Shown: positions 44,320-56,187 of the stretch, in pieces
Position numbering within the stretch: position 1 is the first letter of the stretch
Layout of the letters: each line of letters begins with the position of its first letter
Translations under genes and position numbers: made by a program
Assembly (NCBI GenBank): GCA_016630955.3
Contig: CM049996.1
Span: 620,001-684,000 of the forward strand
Reading direction: 5' to 3'
DNA from: Didymella arachidicola
Lineage: Eukaryota > Ascomycota > Dothideomycetes > Pleosporales > Didymellaceae
Length of the DNA: 64,000 nt
Notes under the pieces: generated by a model
Database searches by the model: none
What the model saw: the letters and a program-made list of their open reading frames with translations, nothing else
Told to the model about the DNA's origin: nothing

Positions 44320-45713
44320 TAGCTGTAAGAAACGTAATTTACCGTGTCCGTGCGCGTGCTGCACGCTTTCGCGTGATGCACGCGAGCGCGGAATCATCTC
44401 ATCTTTCTCAACACTATAACTCAACACCACAATGTCTCTAGAAGCTGCAATTAAAGATGCTGATGCAGCTGATGCAGCTGGTAAACTTGTGTACCAAGAG
44501 ATTGCTGACAAACATGGTGTTAATCGCTCAACTTTGTCCCGCCATCACCGACGCGTTTTTGGCTCTATTAAACAGAAGAAGATCAACCAGCAACACCTCA
44601 CCCCAGAGGAGGAGGTAGAGCTTGTAGCTTATATAGATAAGCTTACAGATTACCACCTACCTCCTACGCGTGAAATGATCTAGTCTTTTGCGTCTACAAT
44701 AGCCAAAAAGCCAGTCTCTGAGGCCTGGGTTTCCCGATTCATCAACCGACACTCGGATGAGCTCACACCTCGATGGACCTCCGCCATGGCTGCCGATCGC
44801 GTCGCTGCTGATTCCTACGATAAATATCAGCTCTACTTCAACATGCTACACACAAAGATTGAAGAATACTCAATAGAGCCTGAGCATACATACAATATGG
44901 ATGAGAAGGGCTTCATGATTGGATCGATAGGCAAGAGCAAGAGGATCTTCAGCAAGACCAAATGGAAGCAGAAGAGGTTCAAAGAGATGCTCTACGATGG
45001 CAATCGTGAATGGATTACGTTGATAGCTTGTGTGGGAGCTTCTGGAATTGCACTCCCACCAGGCCTCATCTACCCAGCCAACTCCAAGAAGGTCCAATCA
45101 AGCTGGGTGAGTGAAGTAGACATCAGAAAACACCAAGTCTACGTTAACGTCACCTCCAACGGCTGGTCAAACAATGACGCAGGCCTTGCCTGGCTTCAGC
45201 AGGTGTTTGATACCAACACCAAGGAGTCAGCTCGAAGAAAGTGGCGGCTACTTATTGTAGACGGCCACGGCAGCCATATAAGCAAGCTGTTTCTAAAGTA
45301 CTGTTATCAGAACAAGATTCTATTAGCTATCTATCCGCCTCACAGTACTCATACGCTCCAGCCACTCGACGTAGTGTTGTTTGCTCCGTTGGCACGAGCA
45401 TACTCGAAGCAGCTTACAGAAAGACTCTTTAAGAGCAAAGGACTGTTGCCAGTGAAGAAGGGTGATTTCTTCAGCTTATTCTGGTCTGCCTGGACGTCTA
45501 CCTTCACAGAAACCCTCATACAACAGGCCTTCAAGGCAGGCAGTGGGTGTATACCCCTTCAACCCCCACCCGAACACCAATCTTTTGATTTCTGGGTTTC
45601 CTTCACAGAAGCCCCAAAAATCACAGCAAACGATCTGGCTCACTACGGCCACTCTGGGAGTACCTCTAACGTCCGCCTAGGCCCCCTGCGCGACGCGCAA
45701 GGAGCTTAATGGG

Positions 45714-47423
45714 ATGGCAGAGTCTCCCTCCTCCCATCACACGGGGTCCCCAGACCCCGAGTCCCCTCAACATCTCAATTCCCGCGCCTCAAGACGGCTG
45801 CAGAGGGACGTGCACCATCAAGCACCCCCGCTGAGCAGCCAGAACCCCGGTGGGGGCGCTCCCAAACCCCGAGTCTACGATGCCGTCCAACGCTACATCA
45901 CTGAGACTCAGCAAATTGTCCAGCTTCGAAACACTATCACCAAGGCCTTCGCCGCAGCCGTAGACCAACACGCAAAGGGTTATACTGACCCTCAGGAAGC
46001 CAGGATTGCCGCAGAGCTGCAGCAGAAAGTCATCCAGGCTCTAACCTCCGTCTCCCCAAGCATCTCCCCCCCAAGCTCCCGCTGGAGCAGCGACACCAAT
46101 CACAGCAACCCCGGGAGCCAAGACTTAGGACGCCGCTCTTGGGCGGACGTAGCCAGAGACCCCCAAATCCCAGCGCCAAAGAATAGGGGTAGCGGCAGAC
46201 CCCTGCTCCCTGCTAGGTCCCGGCCTGGCCCGCCAGCTAAGCTAAAAGAAGACAATCGGATCTTCATTGCTATGTCTAATCTAGCAACGTGATTGCATCG
46301 ACCCTCACCCTTTGCAGTAAGGCAGGCGGTATGCAAGAGTGTAGAAGGAATCACCCTCCAAGACATCCCTACTGCCTCACCAATTAACACTGGCTGGGCG
46401 ATTATGCCAGCAAGTAGAACAATTAGAGACCAACTTCTGACCTAAGAAAATCAGGAGCTTGTGGTAAAAGCCCTGGGCGGAGATACAATCAGAGTCCTAG
46501 AACACTAGATCAACTACGCTGTACAAGGAGTACCCAGCTCGTTCCGCACACTAGACGGCACCGAACTACCTACTACCACCCAGCTGGTAGAGGAGGAGGT
46601 CTGCTCACAAACAGGCAAGCAGCCAGTTAGCTGCAGAACCTCCCGACACGGGGCCAACCAACATGGCCTGACTACCTGGATCATATCATACAAGGAGCCA
46701 GTCCGCTCATTTTAGCTCTTTGGCACTAGCCAGTTCTCTAAAGAAATCCATAAACACCCTACTATACAGCGACACGACCTAGGCTGCCAATAATACTGCA
46801 ACGCCGCCCGCTGTACTCGGCTAGCCCGCTGTGCGCACTGCGGGGATCGCACAGATAGACACCAAGGGCCCTATAGGGACGACTGTCCTTATAAAGCCAA
46901 GTGCACCAACTGCCATAGCCCACACCTAGCTAGTCACTCCAACTGCCCCGCTGCCCCTCGCCGGGTGCACGGACACATAATCAAGCCCACCAAGACTGAA
47001 CTAAACGCTATCTGTCGCGCAGGCAGAGCAACATACCAGCATCTCTACAGGATGGTAGAGGAGACGCTTAACCAGGCATCGCCGCAGCATGAGGTGACCC
47101 TTAATCAGGCATCGCCTCAGCATGAAGATACCCCCCTGGAGGCCGCGCAGGAGATGCCGGTCCCCCACCCTCCTCCACGGGGGCGGGCACTAGAAGAGGA
47201 TAGCAGGGCAGCTCCAACTGAAACAAGCAGCGCCTCTCAAGCATCCTTACCCACCACTGGCAGAGAAAAGAGACTAAGACAGGCCGCTGCAGGCCGTACG
47301 AACCTGAATGTGAGGGACATGTCGGCCAACAGTCTGCTCCCACGATCAACCATCTACACTAACCCCTCCACCTTAGAGAGGGAGGACATCAGCATAAGCG
47401 ATAAGTCACCATCTACATGTTAG
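45714..47423 (+). pseudogene. LINE ORF1 (Gag-like), broken
   Basis: One frame runs from MAESPSSHHTG to SPSTC with about five in-frame stops (the first TGA at 46290-46292, then TAA and TAG codons to about 46793). A Pro/Ser-rich N-terminus is followed by a conserved nucleic-acid-binding part with Cys/His knuckles (CAHCGDRTDRH; KCTNCHSPHLASHSNC). A short repeat ETLNQASPQHE is duplicated near 47070-47110. Confidence 0.75.
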
Positions 47424-47479
47424 GACGCCAACACACACCTTCCGCCCGCAACAGGCAACGACGGCCCGGCCAGCAGAGA

Positions 47480-50400
47480 GACCAGCTCCGCATATGCTGG
47501 GCCAACGTTGGCAGGAGCTTACCCTGCCACATTACTATCCTAGAAGCGGCCTTTAGAAGGACATGGACGTTGTATGCGTCCAAGAGCCTTTCACCTGTGC
47601 TAACTCAAGGACCTCCACCCACCTAGGCTTCAGACACCTCGCACCCATTAGCACCTAGGACGCTCCTAACGCACTAGGCGCTACCCGCCCTCAGGTGATG
47701 ACCTATATCCGCAAAGGATACCACTTAAAGCTCTAGGCCAGACAAAGCCTCGATCACCCAGACCTGCTGTAGGCTGTCGTGAACGGAGTCTCGATACTCA
47801 ACTGCTACAGACAGCCACTTACCCCTGACGTACTCCAATACGTTACGCACCTTACGCCCCCCCAACACTGCGTTGTAGGAGGGGACTTTAACGTCAGACA
47901 CGAGTCCTTTAAGCCTTCTGTTTCCGCAGCCAGCGGCGGCATAGAGCTCGCCAGGTAGGCTGCTAACGCCTCTATGGACTACATTGGTGTGCCGGGGCAG
48001 CCAACACACTGCGCTGGCCATGTCCTTGACCTTACTTTCTCCAACATCCTATTTGCCTAGTCTGCTGTTAACGCTAGCATGCATTGCGGGTTAGACTATA
48101 AGACAATAGTGACCTCTGTCTCTACCTCCACACTCGGTACTCCGCACCTAGACCAGCACCACTACAGAGTGCCAGAGGCAAGCCTACCTAAGTTCACTAG
48201 GCTAGTGGAAATTGGCGTCTAGAGCATCCCTAATCCGCGCACAGCACAGGATGCCGCATAACTAGACAACTGTGTCGCGCTGCTAACAGAGACCGTGCAG
48301 CACTCTATACAAACAGCGGGCAAGCTCGATCGCAAGGAAGGACGCGCTGCGCCATGGTGGACTTAGGAGTGCAAGACTGCCTACCAGGCCTACAAACATG
48401 CTAGGCAGCTCTGCCATGGCAGTCTACTAGAGGAGAGACATGCCTTCAAGACCACAGTCCGACAGGCTAAGAGGCAGTACTGGAGGCATGTCATTGACAA
48501 CGCTAAGGACGACAAGCACCTGTTCAAGATCATTGCCTGGCACAAGCTTACACTAGAGAATCAGGACACTCCTCTTATAGTGAACAACACGACTATCTCA
48601 GACCCCCTAGAGAAGGCTGAGGCCCTAAGAGAGGAAGTCCTCAACCGGTACACAGCAGAGGATGACCTCGGATGCTACCCAGACCAGGGGAATGCAGCCA
48701 CTCTCCCGTGGAGCACACGCATCTCACTAGAGGAAGCCGAACGGAACACGATAGGGGTTTCCAGCACCTCACCAGGCACTGACCGCTCTACTGTGCGACT
48801 TCTCCGTGCTTACTGGGCGCAGGTAGGGCAAATCATACGAAGAATTTTCCAGCGATGCCTCGAACTCAACCATTTCCCAGCACAATGGAAGCTGGCAGAA
48901 GTCGCCATGATACCTAAGGTAGGGAAGAAAGACTGGACGTCACCCCGATCCTGGAGACCTATAGCACTGCTCTCCTGCATCGGAAAGGGCCTCGAACGGA
49001 CGGTGGCTAGACGAATTGCGTGGACTGCTATGACCCACAAGATCCTCAGCCCCCAGCATGGAGGCGCCCTCCCGAAGCGCTCTGCTGTAGATCTTACTGC
49101 AGCGTTCACCCACGACACGGAAGCTGCGTGGGCAAAAGGCTAGCATGTCACAATGGTCACCCTGGACGTGCAAGGCGCCTTTGACGCTCTCCTCAAGAAC
49201 CGCCTGCTGCACCGGATGGCCGAACAGGGCTGGCCACAAAGGACCATCCTCTTTGTCAACTCTTTTCTCACGGATCGAAGGGTCCAAGTCCGCCTAGGTC
49301 AAGCCACTACCCCTAGCTACCCAGTCGCCTGCGGCACACCGCAGGGCTCGCCCCTCTCCCCAGTCCTGTACACACTGTACCTGGCAGAGCTGCTGTCTAT
49401 GGACACAAAGAAGAGATTCGGATACGCAGATGACATATGCCTGTACCAGGCCTCACACTCCCTAGATGAGAACGTTAAGCTCCTAGCAGCAGACCTACGA
49501 CAGATTAGAGCATAGGGCACAGCTAACAAGGTCACCTTTGCCCCGGAAAAACAGGAAATGATCTACCTCACTCGACAGAAGAGTAGCTACGCGCCACCCT
49601 GTGTGGTAGACGAGCAGCTTACAATCAACCCAATTTTACCAAGCGGGTCAAGAACCCAGCCAGCTCTCCGATGGCTAGGGATCTGGTTCGACCGCAAACT
49701 TACCTTTAAGCGACACGTAGCCACACGTAACGCGAAAGCGGCCAAGGTAGCCTACCACATCCGCAGCCTAGCAAACACGGCCTACGGACCACCGGCCAGC
49801 TCCCTCCGCAAGGCCACCATAGCCTGCGTATACCCGTCCCTTCTGTATGGGGCCGAGTGCTGGTACAGAGGCCGTACTAAACCTCCACGCACACTCAAAC
49901 CTGGCAGACCAGCCGAAGTCAGCACCTATGTCGGGTGGCACATAACTGTCATGGACAAAACACTAGCTATAGCAGCAAGAGGCATTCTCCCCGTATGGCG
50001 AACAACCCCTACCGCTACTCTCTTCCGAGACGCCGGACTACCCTCAGCTGCCACTGCGCTAGAAGAAGCCAAACTCCGTTTTGCGACCCATCTACGCACT
50101 ATAGATGCAGAACACCCACTAGCCAGCCGCACAGCAGCCATAAGGATGAGCATAGGCCGGACAGCTGGAAAGCTGCAACGAATGCGAACCAAAGTCCAGT
50201 ATCTAGGATCTCTTCTGCCTGAGATACCTAGGACAGTACTGACATCCCCTCACTACTCACCTGGCTGCCAAACAGACCCAACAATGGGCACGGACAAAAA
50301 GACCGCAGCCAAGGCCTTTACAGAATGGTAGGACCACCTCCCACCTTCAGATGTTACTATCTTCTCAGATGGCTCTGAACAGTACACCAAGGAAGGAGAA

Positions 50401-51249
50401 AAGCGGGTTACCTACGGCTTTGCAGTATATCAGGACGGAAAACAACTTCACACTGGACGTGGGTCACTTCACCCTACCTCACACGTCTTCGACGCGGAAG
50501 CAGTAGGAGCGTGGAGGGGCCTCCAGCACACTATTAGACAACCAGCGCTCCGCATTCGCCGAACCTGGCTGTGTATAGACAGCACCTCAGTGATATAGTG
50601 CCTTAGGGGCAACGCACCCTCTACCTCTCAGTGGGCCTTCCTGGAGTGCCATGGTGCTATGGAGACACACGACGTCTCCATCAAATGGGCCTCTGGACAC
50701 CTAGGCATCGAAGGAAACGAAGCGGCAGACAGGCTGGCGAACCTAGAAGCCCAGCACCCATCACCCCCGACTGGAAAAGCCGCTATGCCTACACTCTCAG
50801 GCATCAAGTCAGTTGCCCGCCAAGCACTGCACGATACACAGCAGACCTGGTGGTCTAAGAAGGAAGAAAGCCTCTCTACATGGTACAAAAGATGGGAGTT
50901 GGGCTACTCACTTCACAGCAGACTACCAGAACTAGACCTACCAAGAGCCATCTTGGCTAGACTGCTCGCAATTCGATCTATGCACGGCGACTTCGCCTGG
51001 TACCACCGAAAGTTCAGTCACAACGACGCAACACTCACCTGCTCATGCGGGCTTGACAAGACACCAGAGCACCTTGCGCTCTGCCGCAAGACCCTAGGGG
51101 CCTTTGGCCGATGGCCACTTCGACCTTCTATACCACCATCCAGCCGGAGCGATGGCCTAGCGTACACTGCCGTGCTGATTGGGGATCCAGAGGCTTTCGA
51201 AGCCTTTACCCAACTCACACAATACTACACCAAGGTCTGCCTCCGGTAG
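47480..51249 (+). pseudogene. LINE ORF2 (endonuclease, reverse transcriptase, RNase H), broken
   Basis: The N-terminal apurinic endonuclease-like part (ILEAAF; VVGGDFN near 47880) is followed by a reverse transcriptase with LDVQGAFDAL, GTPQGSPLSP and the YADD box (about 49423), then RNase H with FSDGS and HLGIEGNEAADRLAN (about 50700), and a C-terminal CxC-H-C segment. From 48580 the coding parts share one frame, broken by TAG at 49141, 49513, 50329 and 50596. Several fit CAG-to-TAG or TGG-to-TAG. The endonuclease part is also frameshifted near 47550. Confidence 0.85.
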
Positions 51250-52527
51250 CTTACCCTGTACTGCAACAGCAGCAAACACCCGTACTCTTTCCCTACTTTC
51301 CCTCTTACTCTCCTTCTTACTCCCCCCTTCTTCTCTCCTCCACTCTCCCTCCCCCTCTTTCCCACTCTTACGGCGCTCAAATGCCTCTGAACACACACCA
51401 AGGATTCACCCTAATGTACACAAATTGCTCAGTCTCCCCAACTGGAAGGGGAGCTGTAGTTCTGAAATGGTAGCAATACCCGCGCAGGCAAGAAATGCTT
51501 TCTAAGGTAGTGTAGCAGCACAGTAATTCCATAGCTTAGCACGTCGTATATGCCCTTCGGGAGGCGAGATGGTGGACTTATTCCCCATCAACCAGACGTA
51601 AAATGAATACCAACCAACCAACCAACCCCTTCAACCCCAACGTTATACTCGATAGATTTGCACCACCTTCATCAGATGATGGCAGCTCATCGTCATCAAT
51701 TGCTTCACACTACAGCAGCTCAGAATGGCGCAGAATTGACAGAATTCTGCAGCGGGCTGTGAAGGATAATCTCAGTAAGGACGCGCGGGTGCTAAGGCAC
51801 ACACTCCATCACATTTGTATCAATAATGAGCTACTCCACCAAGAAAATGATGGGCTTACAGAGTCTCTTCAGTACAAGAAGAAGCAAGAGAAGAAAAGCA
51901 GAGCTCTTGACCTGCAGCAGCATGACTGTAATCCATGGGTGCCTTCACGCTTTTGGTCACCTCGATCATTCAAGGAAGCCAAGATTAGAGAGCGCATTGA
52001 GAAGGAGATGAAGCATGAGGAAGAGCTTGAAAAGGCAAAGATGAAGGAGTTGAAGCATGCTAACAAGCTCTACAATGAGAAGATTGCAGAAGAAAAGCGT
52101 GAGAAGGCAGTGAGGGAGAAGGAAGAGCGGGAGAGGAAGCGTGCAGATGAACGCTGCGCTATTGACAAACGCAAGGCAGAAAGAGCACGTCAAAAAGCAG
52201 AGCGCGACACTCAAAAAGCTCTGCAATTGTCCCAAAGAGGCAAGCGTAAAGCCTCACAGTCTGCAGCACCAAGAAAGAAGCAGAATTGTGGTACTGTAGC
52301 TGTGCGAAGTGGTGTTGCTGCTGCAGAGCGCTCCCCGTCTCCTCCACCTAAAACGTCCACACGAGGTCGCAACATCAAGCTTCCAAGTAAATATAGATAG
52401 TACAAGCTTGTCGCATAAGCCTATAGATCACTCCACCAAAAGATCTTATAATAATAGCTATTCTGCGTGGCTCTACAGCCTCATCTTTTTGTAGACGATC
52501 AGGGCTGCTCGCGTGCAACACGCGATA

Positions 52528-54636
52528 ACGTGCACGGACAGCTCATGCCCGGAGACACCTCGTGCCCCGCCGAACACCATATCCACCACTTCAAAAGTGA
52601 GGCTATTAAGCCACGTACAATCGCTATTATCATGAGATTCTGTAGAGGAGTTGTAATTAGATGCTTGCGATCAACCCGAACTAATTATATTTACTCGGGA
52701 GCTTAATGTTGCGGCCACGTGATGTGACTTTAGGTGGAGCAGCAGATGGCTCATCTCGAGCTTGAACACCAGCGTGAGCAGCGCCAGCGCGTTTCTGACG
52801 CTTGTTACTTGATGAGATTGCTTGCAAGGCTGGTCGCTTGCGTTTTTGAGCTTGTTGGATAGCTTTTTTCTGGTGTTGAGCTTCAACTTTGCGCGCGCGT
52901 TCAGCTGCTTTCTCAGCTCGCTCAACCTCCCTCATCTCTTTGAGCCTCTGCCTCTCCACACGCTTCTCCTCGAGCTCAACTTGACGCTGCAGTCGAGCCT
53001 CCTCGCGCTGCTTCTTGGCCCGTGCTTTTTGGAGTTTCTCCTCCATCTCATCTCGCTCCCGTACTGCTTCTCTAGCTCGAGCCTCACGCAGCTTGCGAGG
53101 AGACCAGTGGACCGCGCCACCGTGATACTCCTGGCGCTGTTGGAGGTCAAGAGCTTTGCCCTTCTTCTTATGCTTCTTTTTATGTTGAAGAGCCTCCTTT
53201 AAGCCCTCGTTTTCATGCTGTAAAAGCTCATACTGCACAGAGAGATGGTGAACGCTTGAGCGCAGCTTTCTTGCCTCATACTGATGGCTATCATTGACAG
53301 CAGCTCGTACTAACCGATCGAGCTTTCTCCAGTCATGATCAGAGAGCCCTGACGATGAGCTTCTCTCAGCTTCTGGCGTGCTAGCAAATCTACGGAGGAT
53401 AACGTTGGCATCCATCGGCCAGATCCCAGTAGCTTCGAAGCCCTTTAATATGAGGCTCTCTGTGAAGGACGATATCCAGGCATTCCAGAAGAGTGGGAAG
53501 AAGTCTCCTTTCTTAATTGGAATAAGACCTTGAGCCTTATGGAGATGGTTGGTGAGCTCATTGGAGTAAGCTTGAGAGAGTGGCTTAAACAGCACTACGT
53601 CAAGCGGCTGGAGCGTATGAGTCGAATGGGGGGGAAGGATTATAAGGATGATCCTGTGGCGATCACAGTAGTCGATAAACTCCATCGTGACATGAGATCC
53701 CTGGCCATCAAGGATGAGCAGTCGCCATCTCCCTGATCGCTGCTTTGTATAGCGATCAAACACCTGCTCTAGCCAAGCTAGGCCAATGTCGTCGTTTGAC
53801 CAGCCTGTTGGAGATGATGAGACAAAGACCTCATGCTCTCCTGTCTTAATATCCTCTACCCAACTTGATCGTATAGCTCCTTTTTTAGCTGCGTAGATAA
53901 GGCTTGGAGGCAGCGAGCTCCCATCGGCGCAGCAGCAGGCCAGGAGTGTCAGGAACTCGCGTGATCCATCCTGGAGAGATGCTTGAACCTCCTTCTTCTC
54001 CCATTGACGCCTGCTAAATACCCTCTTGCTTCTGCCTATCAAGCCAATTAAGAAGCCCTTCTCATCCATATTGTATATATCTCGAGCCTCAAGGCGATAT
54101 TCAGTAATCTTTTGATGCAGTAGCTTAAAGTAGAGACGATATTTTGACTCAGAATCAGCCAGGTGGCGAACACGATCCATAGCGGTGGTCCACTTTGAGA
54201 TTATATGGATCTGGTGTCTGGTAATGAAGCGAGAAACCCATCGATCGCTCAGCTGCCGATGGGCTACTTCAGATGAGAAATTCCTGATCATCTCTCTCGT
54301 AGGAGGAAGGCCTCTCTCTGTAAGCTTTGTGATATATTGTATAAGCTCTAGCTCTTGTTGTTGGTTAAGAGCTTGTTGATTTAAGTATCCATCCTCCCGA
54401 GACGCTGTCACGCCTCTCCACCTTCGCCCCAGCGTTGAGCGGTTAACCTGGTATTTCTCAGCAACTTCCCTCAACGTAAAGTGTTCTCCTGGACCACGCA
54501 ATTTCAAATCTTTAATTGCATCGTCGATAGGTGCCATAGCTGTAGCGTTATAGTCTGTTGAAGTTGTGGTGTTGAGACGCGGCTTGGTGTTCGGCGGGGC
54601 ACGAGGTGTCTCCGGGCATGAGCTGTCCGTGCACGT
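52528..54636 (-). mobile_element. Intact pogo-like DNA transposon inserted in a terminal repeat
   Basis: Inverted repeats of about 52 bp begin ACGTGCACGGACAGCTCATG at 52528 and, inverted, end at 54636, with TA duplicated at 52526-52527 and 54637-54638. It sits inside the right terminal repeat of the older pogo-like element. The single open transposase and matching TIRs suggest it is recent. Confidence 0.92.
52681..54537 (-). CDS. Pogo-like DDE transposase, intact (618 aa)
   Basis: ATG at 54537 (MAPIDDAIKDLKLRG). The N-terminus carries a helix-turn-helix (LREVAEKYQVNRSTLGRR) and a CENP-B-like second domain. The catalytic Asp residues lie in YNMDEKGFLIG, LLILDGQGSH and LQPLDVVLF. The C-terminal ~230 residues are a strongly charged coiled coil ending SRGRNIKLPSKYN, an ending shared with the element at 44432-52400. 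No stops or frameshifts. This is a different subgroup from the zinc-knuckle transposase at 25502. Confidence 0.92.
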   Translation of the reverse strand: MAPIDDAIKDLKLRGPGEHFTLREVAEKYQVNRSTLGRRWRGVTASREDGYLNQQALNQQQELELIQYITKLTERGLPPTREMIRNFSSEVAHRQLSDRWVSRFITRHQIHIISKWTTAMDRVRHLADSESKYRLYFKLLHQKITEYRLEARDIYNMDEKGFLIGLIGRSKRVFSRRQWEKKEVQASLQDGSREFLTLLACCCADGSSLPPSLIYAAKKGAIRSSWVEDIKTGEHEVFVSSSPTGWSNDDIGLAWLEQVFDRYTKQRSGRWRLLILDGQGSHVTMEFIDYCDRHRIILIILPPHSTHTLQPLDVVLFKPLSQAYSNELTNHLHKAQGLIPIKKGDFFPLFWNAWISSFTESLILKGFEATGIWPMDANVILRRFASTPEAERSSSSGLSDHDWRKLDRLVRAAVNDSHQYEARKLRSSVHHLSVQYELLQHENEGLKEALQHKKKHKKKGKALDLQQRQEYHGGAVHWSPRKLREARAREAVRERDEMEEKLQKARAKKQREEARLQRQVELEEKRVERQRLKEMREVERAEKAAERARKVEAQHQKKAIQQAQKRKRPALQAISSSNKRQKRAGAAHAGVQARDEPSAAPPKVTSRGRNIKLPSKYN

Positions 54637-54665
54637 TAGCGTGCAGCACGCGCACGGACACGGTA

Positions 54666-56187
54666 ACTAGTAAATCTAGGTGCGCCGCTCGGTGTACATG
54701 TACGTTACCAGTCGTCATAACATTAAACATGGCATGTCTAGAAAGTAGGTATTAGACCACACTCCAGTATGATCGACAAGCTGGGAAGCATTTACTGAAC
54801 CGACACCCGAATCTTTGCAAGCCAACTCTGGTCTTACCTCGACATTCTTGCCACACTTTTGCATATTTTCAGAGGAATCTTTGAAGGCGCCATGTTGGGT
54901 TGAATCTAGGCAAGCTCTGATATTGCTTCACATTTGTTCGATCACCTCAACTACATGCTGCGCCATAGCCCCTAGGATCTATTATTGCAGAGGTTGTTAA
55001 GTGGTGGGCGCAACTGTCCTTTAGCAATGCCAAGGAGTTCATAGTTTCAGTTGGCGTGCGACACTTTGTCATCTTCCATGACCTCTCACGCCGAAGGAAG
55101 GTTTGGAAGCTAGCCGATTTATGCTCAAATCATATGGTGCAGAACTTCTTGAATATGTTGGGCAACTGTGTCTCGTGCAAATCCATCTCACCAATAATAG
55201 TCTCAAGCACCAGCGTTGTCCAAAGACCTTCCTGGCCCAACGGATTTGCTTTTGCAAGCTCTAAATACTTGCAGTATTGTAACATTGCCTGAGATCTTAC
55301 GGGCCTACTTCCCGAGTCGCGACGATGATTATGTTCAGATGCTCGCGCTTCATCATAGGCTTGAAGCCTGTGCATGACAGCATGATCACGTTCAGTACAC
55401 CTGCAATAAAGTCAAGGCAATAATGGACCAGCGCCTCGGTACGACCACTCCTTGCTGTCAAAGTCTGGATGAAGTCCCGCAAGCTTGGTTTGCGGGGAGA
55501 TGAACGAGCAGCATCGATGGCTCGAGCGGTGCGTAGGGTTGTATGTGCTGGAGAAAACTTTCGTTGCTCACGCAAAAGACGTGTGGATCATTTAGATCCT
55601 ATGTAGCCTTCTGATAGAAGCTCTTTTAGTCTGTTCTGACTTGACGGCTCCAGGCTCCAGGCTTCTACTGTAATCTGCCTCTTGAGCAGTTCCGCATGCT
55701 CGATTTAGAGTTTGTACAGCAGCTCCTTGCGGCGCAATCTCGCAACAAGACAACTTTCGATATCGCTCGAACCCCTTGATACGGTGTTGAACTTTCTTTT
55801 GCTCGATATCGATGATTTCAGTGTGTTTGTCACTTGCATTCGAGCGTTTCTTCGGTAGATCAGATAGGAAATGCGGGCCTCGCCCTTCTTTTGGAGACCT
55901 GAAGCAAAGGTAGCATTCGTTTTGGGGGCGATAAGAAACCTGATCGAGATCACCATGGGTCGACCAAAGAAGACGACATTGCTTGCGAGGCTCGGAAAGG
56001 GTTAAGTGAGGTCAAAAAGATATGGTGCGGAGTGGCAGGGTTGAGCTCCTGACGACTGTAGTGAAGTAGAGAGCAGACCGCGGGGGTCAGAAAAGGAGTG
56101 ATAAATGTAATCGTAGTTGGGTAGCGCGCAAGCAGCTCGAGTGTCTAAGTAAGAGAGGAGAGCGTAGCTGGAAACCTCCGCCGTGAC
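54666..56187. other. Spacer with possible decayed or intron-rich gene on the minus strand
   Basis: A minus-strand frame at 55375-55130 reads coding-like (MHRLQAYDEARASEHNHRRD start) and can be joined at an acceptor TTTATTGCAG (about 55399) to an upstream frame reaching 55575 (KPSLRDFIQTLTARSGRTEA). A basic frame with ATG at 55956 lies further upstream. I could not join them into one convincing gene or name a family. Nothing else is seen. Confidence 0.3.

Larger units (their letters stand above)
45567..51624 (+). mobile_element. Non-LTR retrotransposon (LINE, Tad/I-like), full length but inactivated
   Basis: It is flanked by a 14-bp duplication ACCCCTTCAACCCC (45553-45566 and 51625-51638) within the host transposase. 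It has two coding regions, a Gag-like ORF1 and an endonuclease/reverse transcriptase/RNase H ORF2. The 3' end runs into short AACC repeats. Many in-frame stops, mainly TAG and TAA, inactivate both regions. Confidence 0.88.
44432..52400 (+). pseudogene. Pogo-like transposase, split by a LINE
   Basis: Part 1 (44432 to about 45566) has an N-terminal helix-turn-helix (YQEIADKHGVNRSTLSRHHR), a TAG at 44681-44683 (REMI-stop-SF; the sequence at 54537-52681 continues through), and the blocks YNMDEKGFMIG, LLIVDGHGSH and LQPLDVVLF. A four-base GGCA duplication near 45536 shifts the frame. Part 2 resumes after the LINE (about 51625-52400) with NPNVILDRFAPP, a long charged coiled coil and TRGRNIKLPSKYR. 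It is close kin to the intact transposase at 52681-54537. Confidence 0.85.
44342..54663 (+). mobile_element. Pogo-like element containing two nested insertions
   Basis: The terminal repeats start CCGTGTCCGTGCGCGTGCTG at 44342 and, inverted, end at 54663, with TA on each side (44340-44341, 54664-54665). The right repeat is split by another element at a TA (52526-52527/54637-54638); rejoined, it matches the left one over about 48 bp with two differences. The transposase is split by a LINE. Order of events: this element, then the LINE and the younger pogo-like element. Confidence 0.85.
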
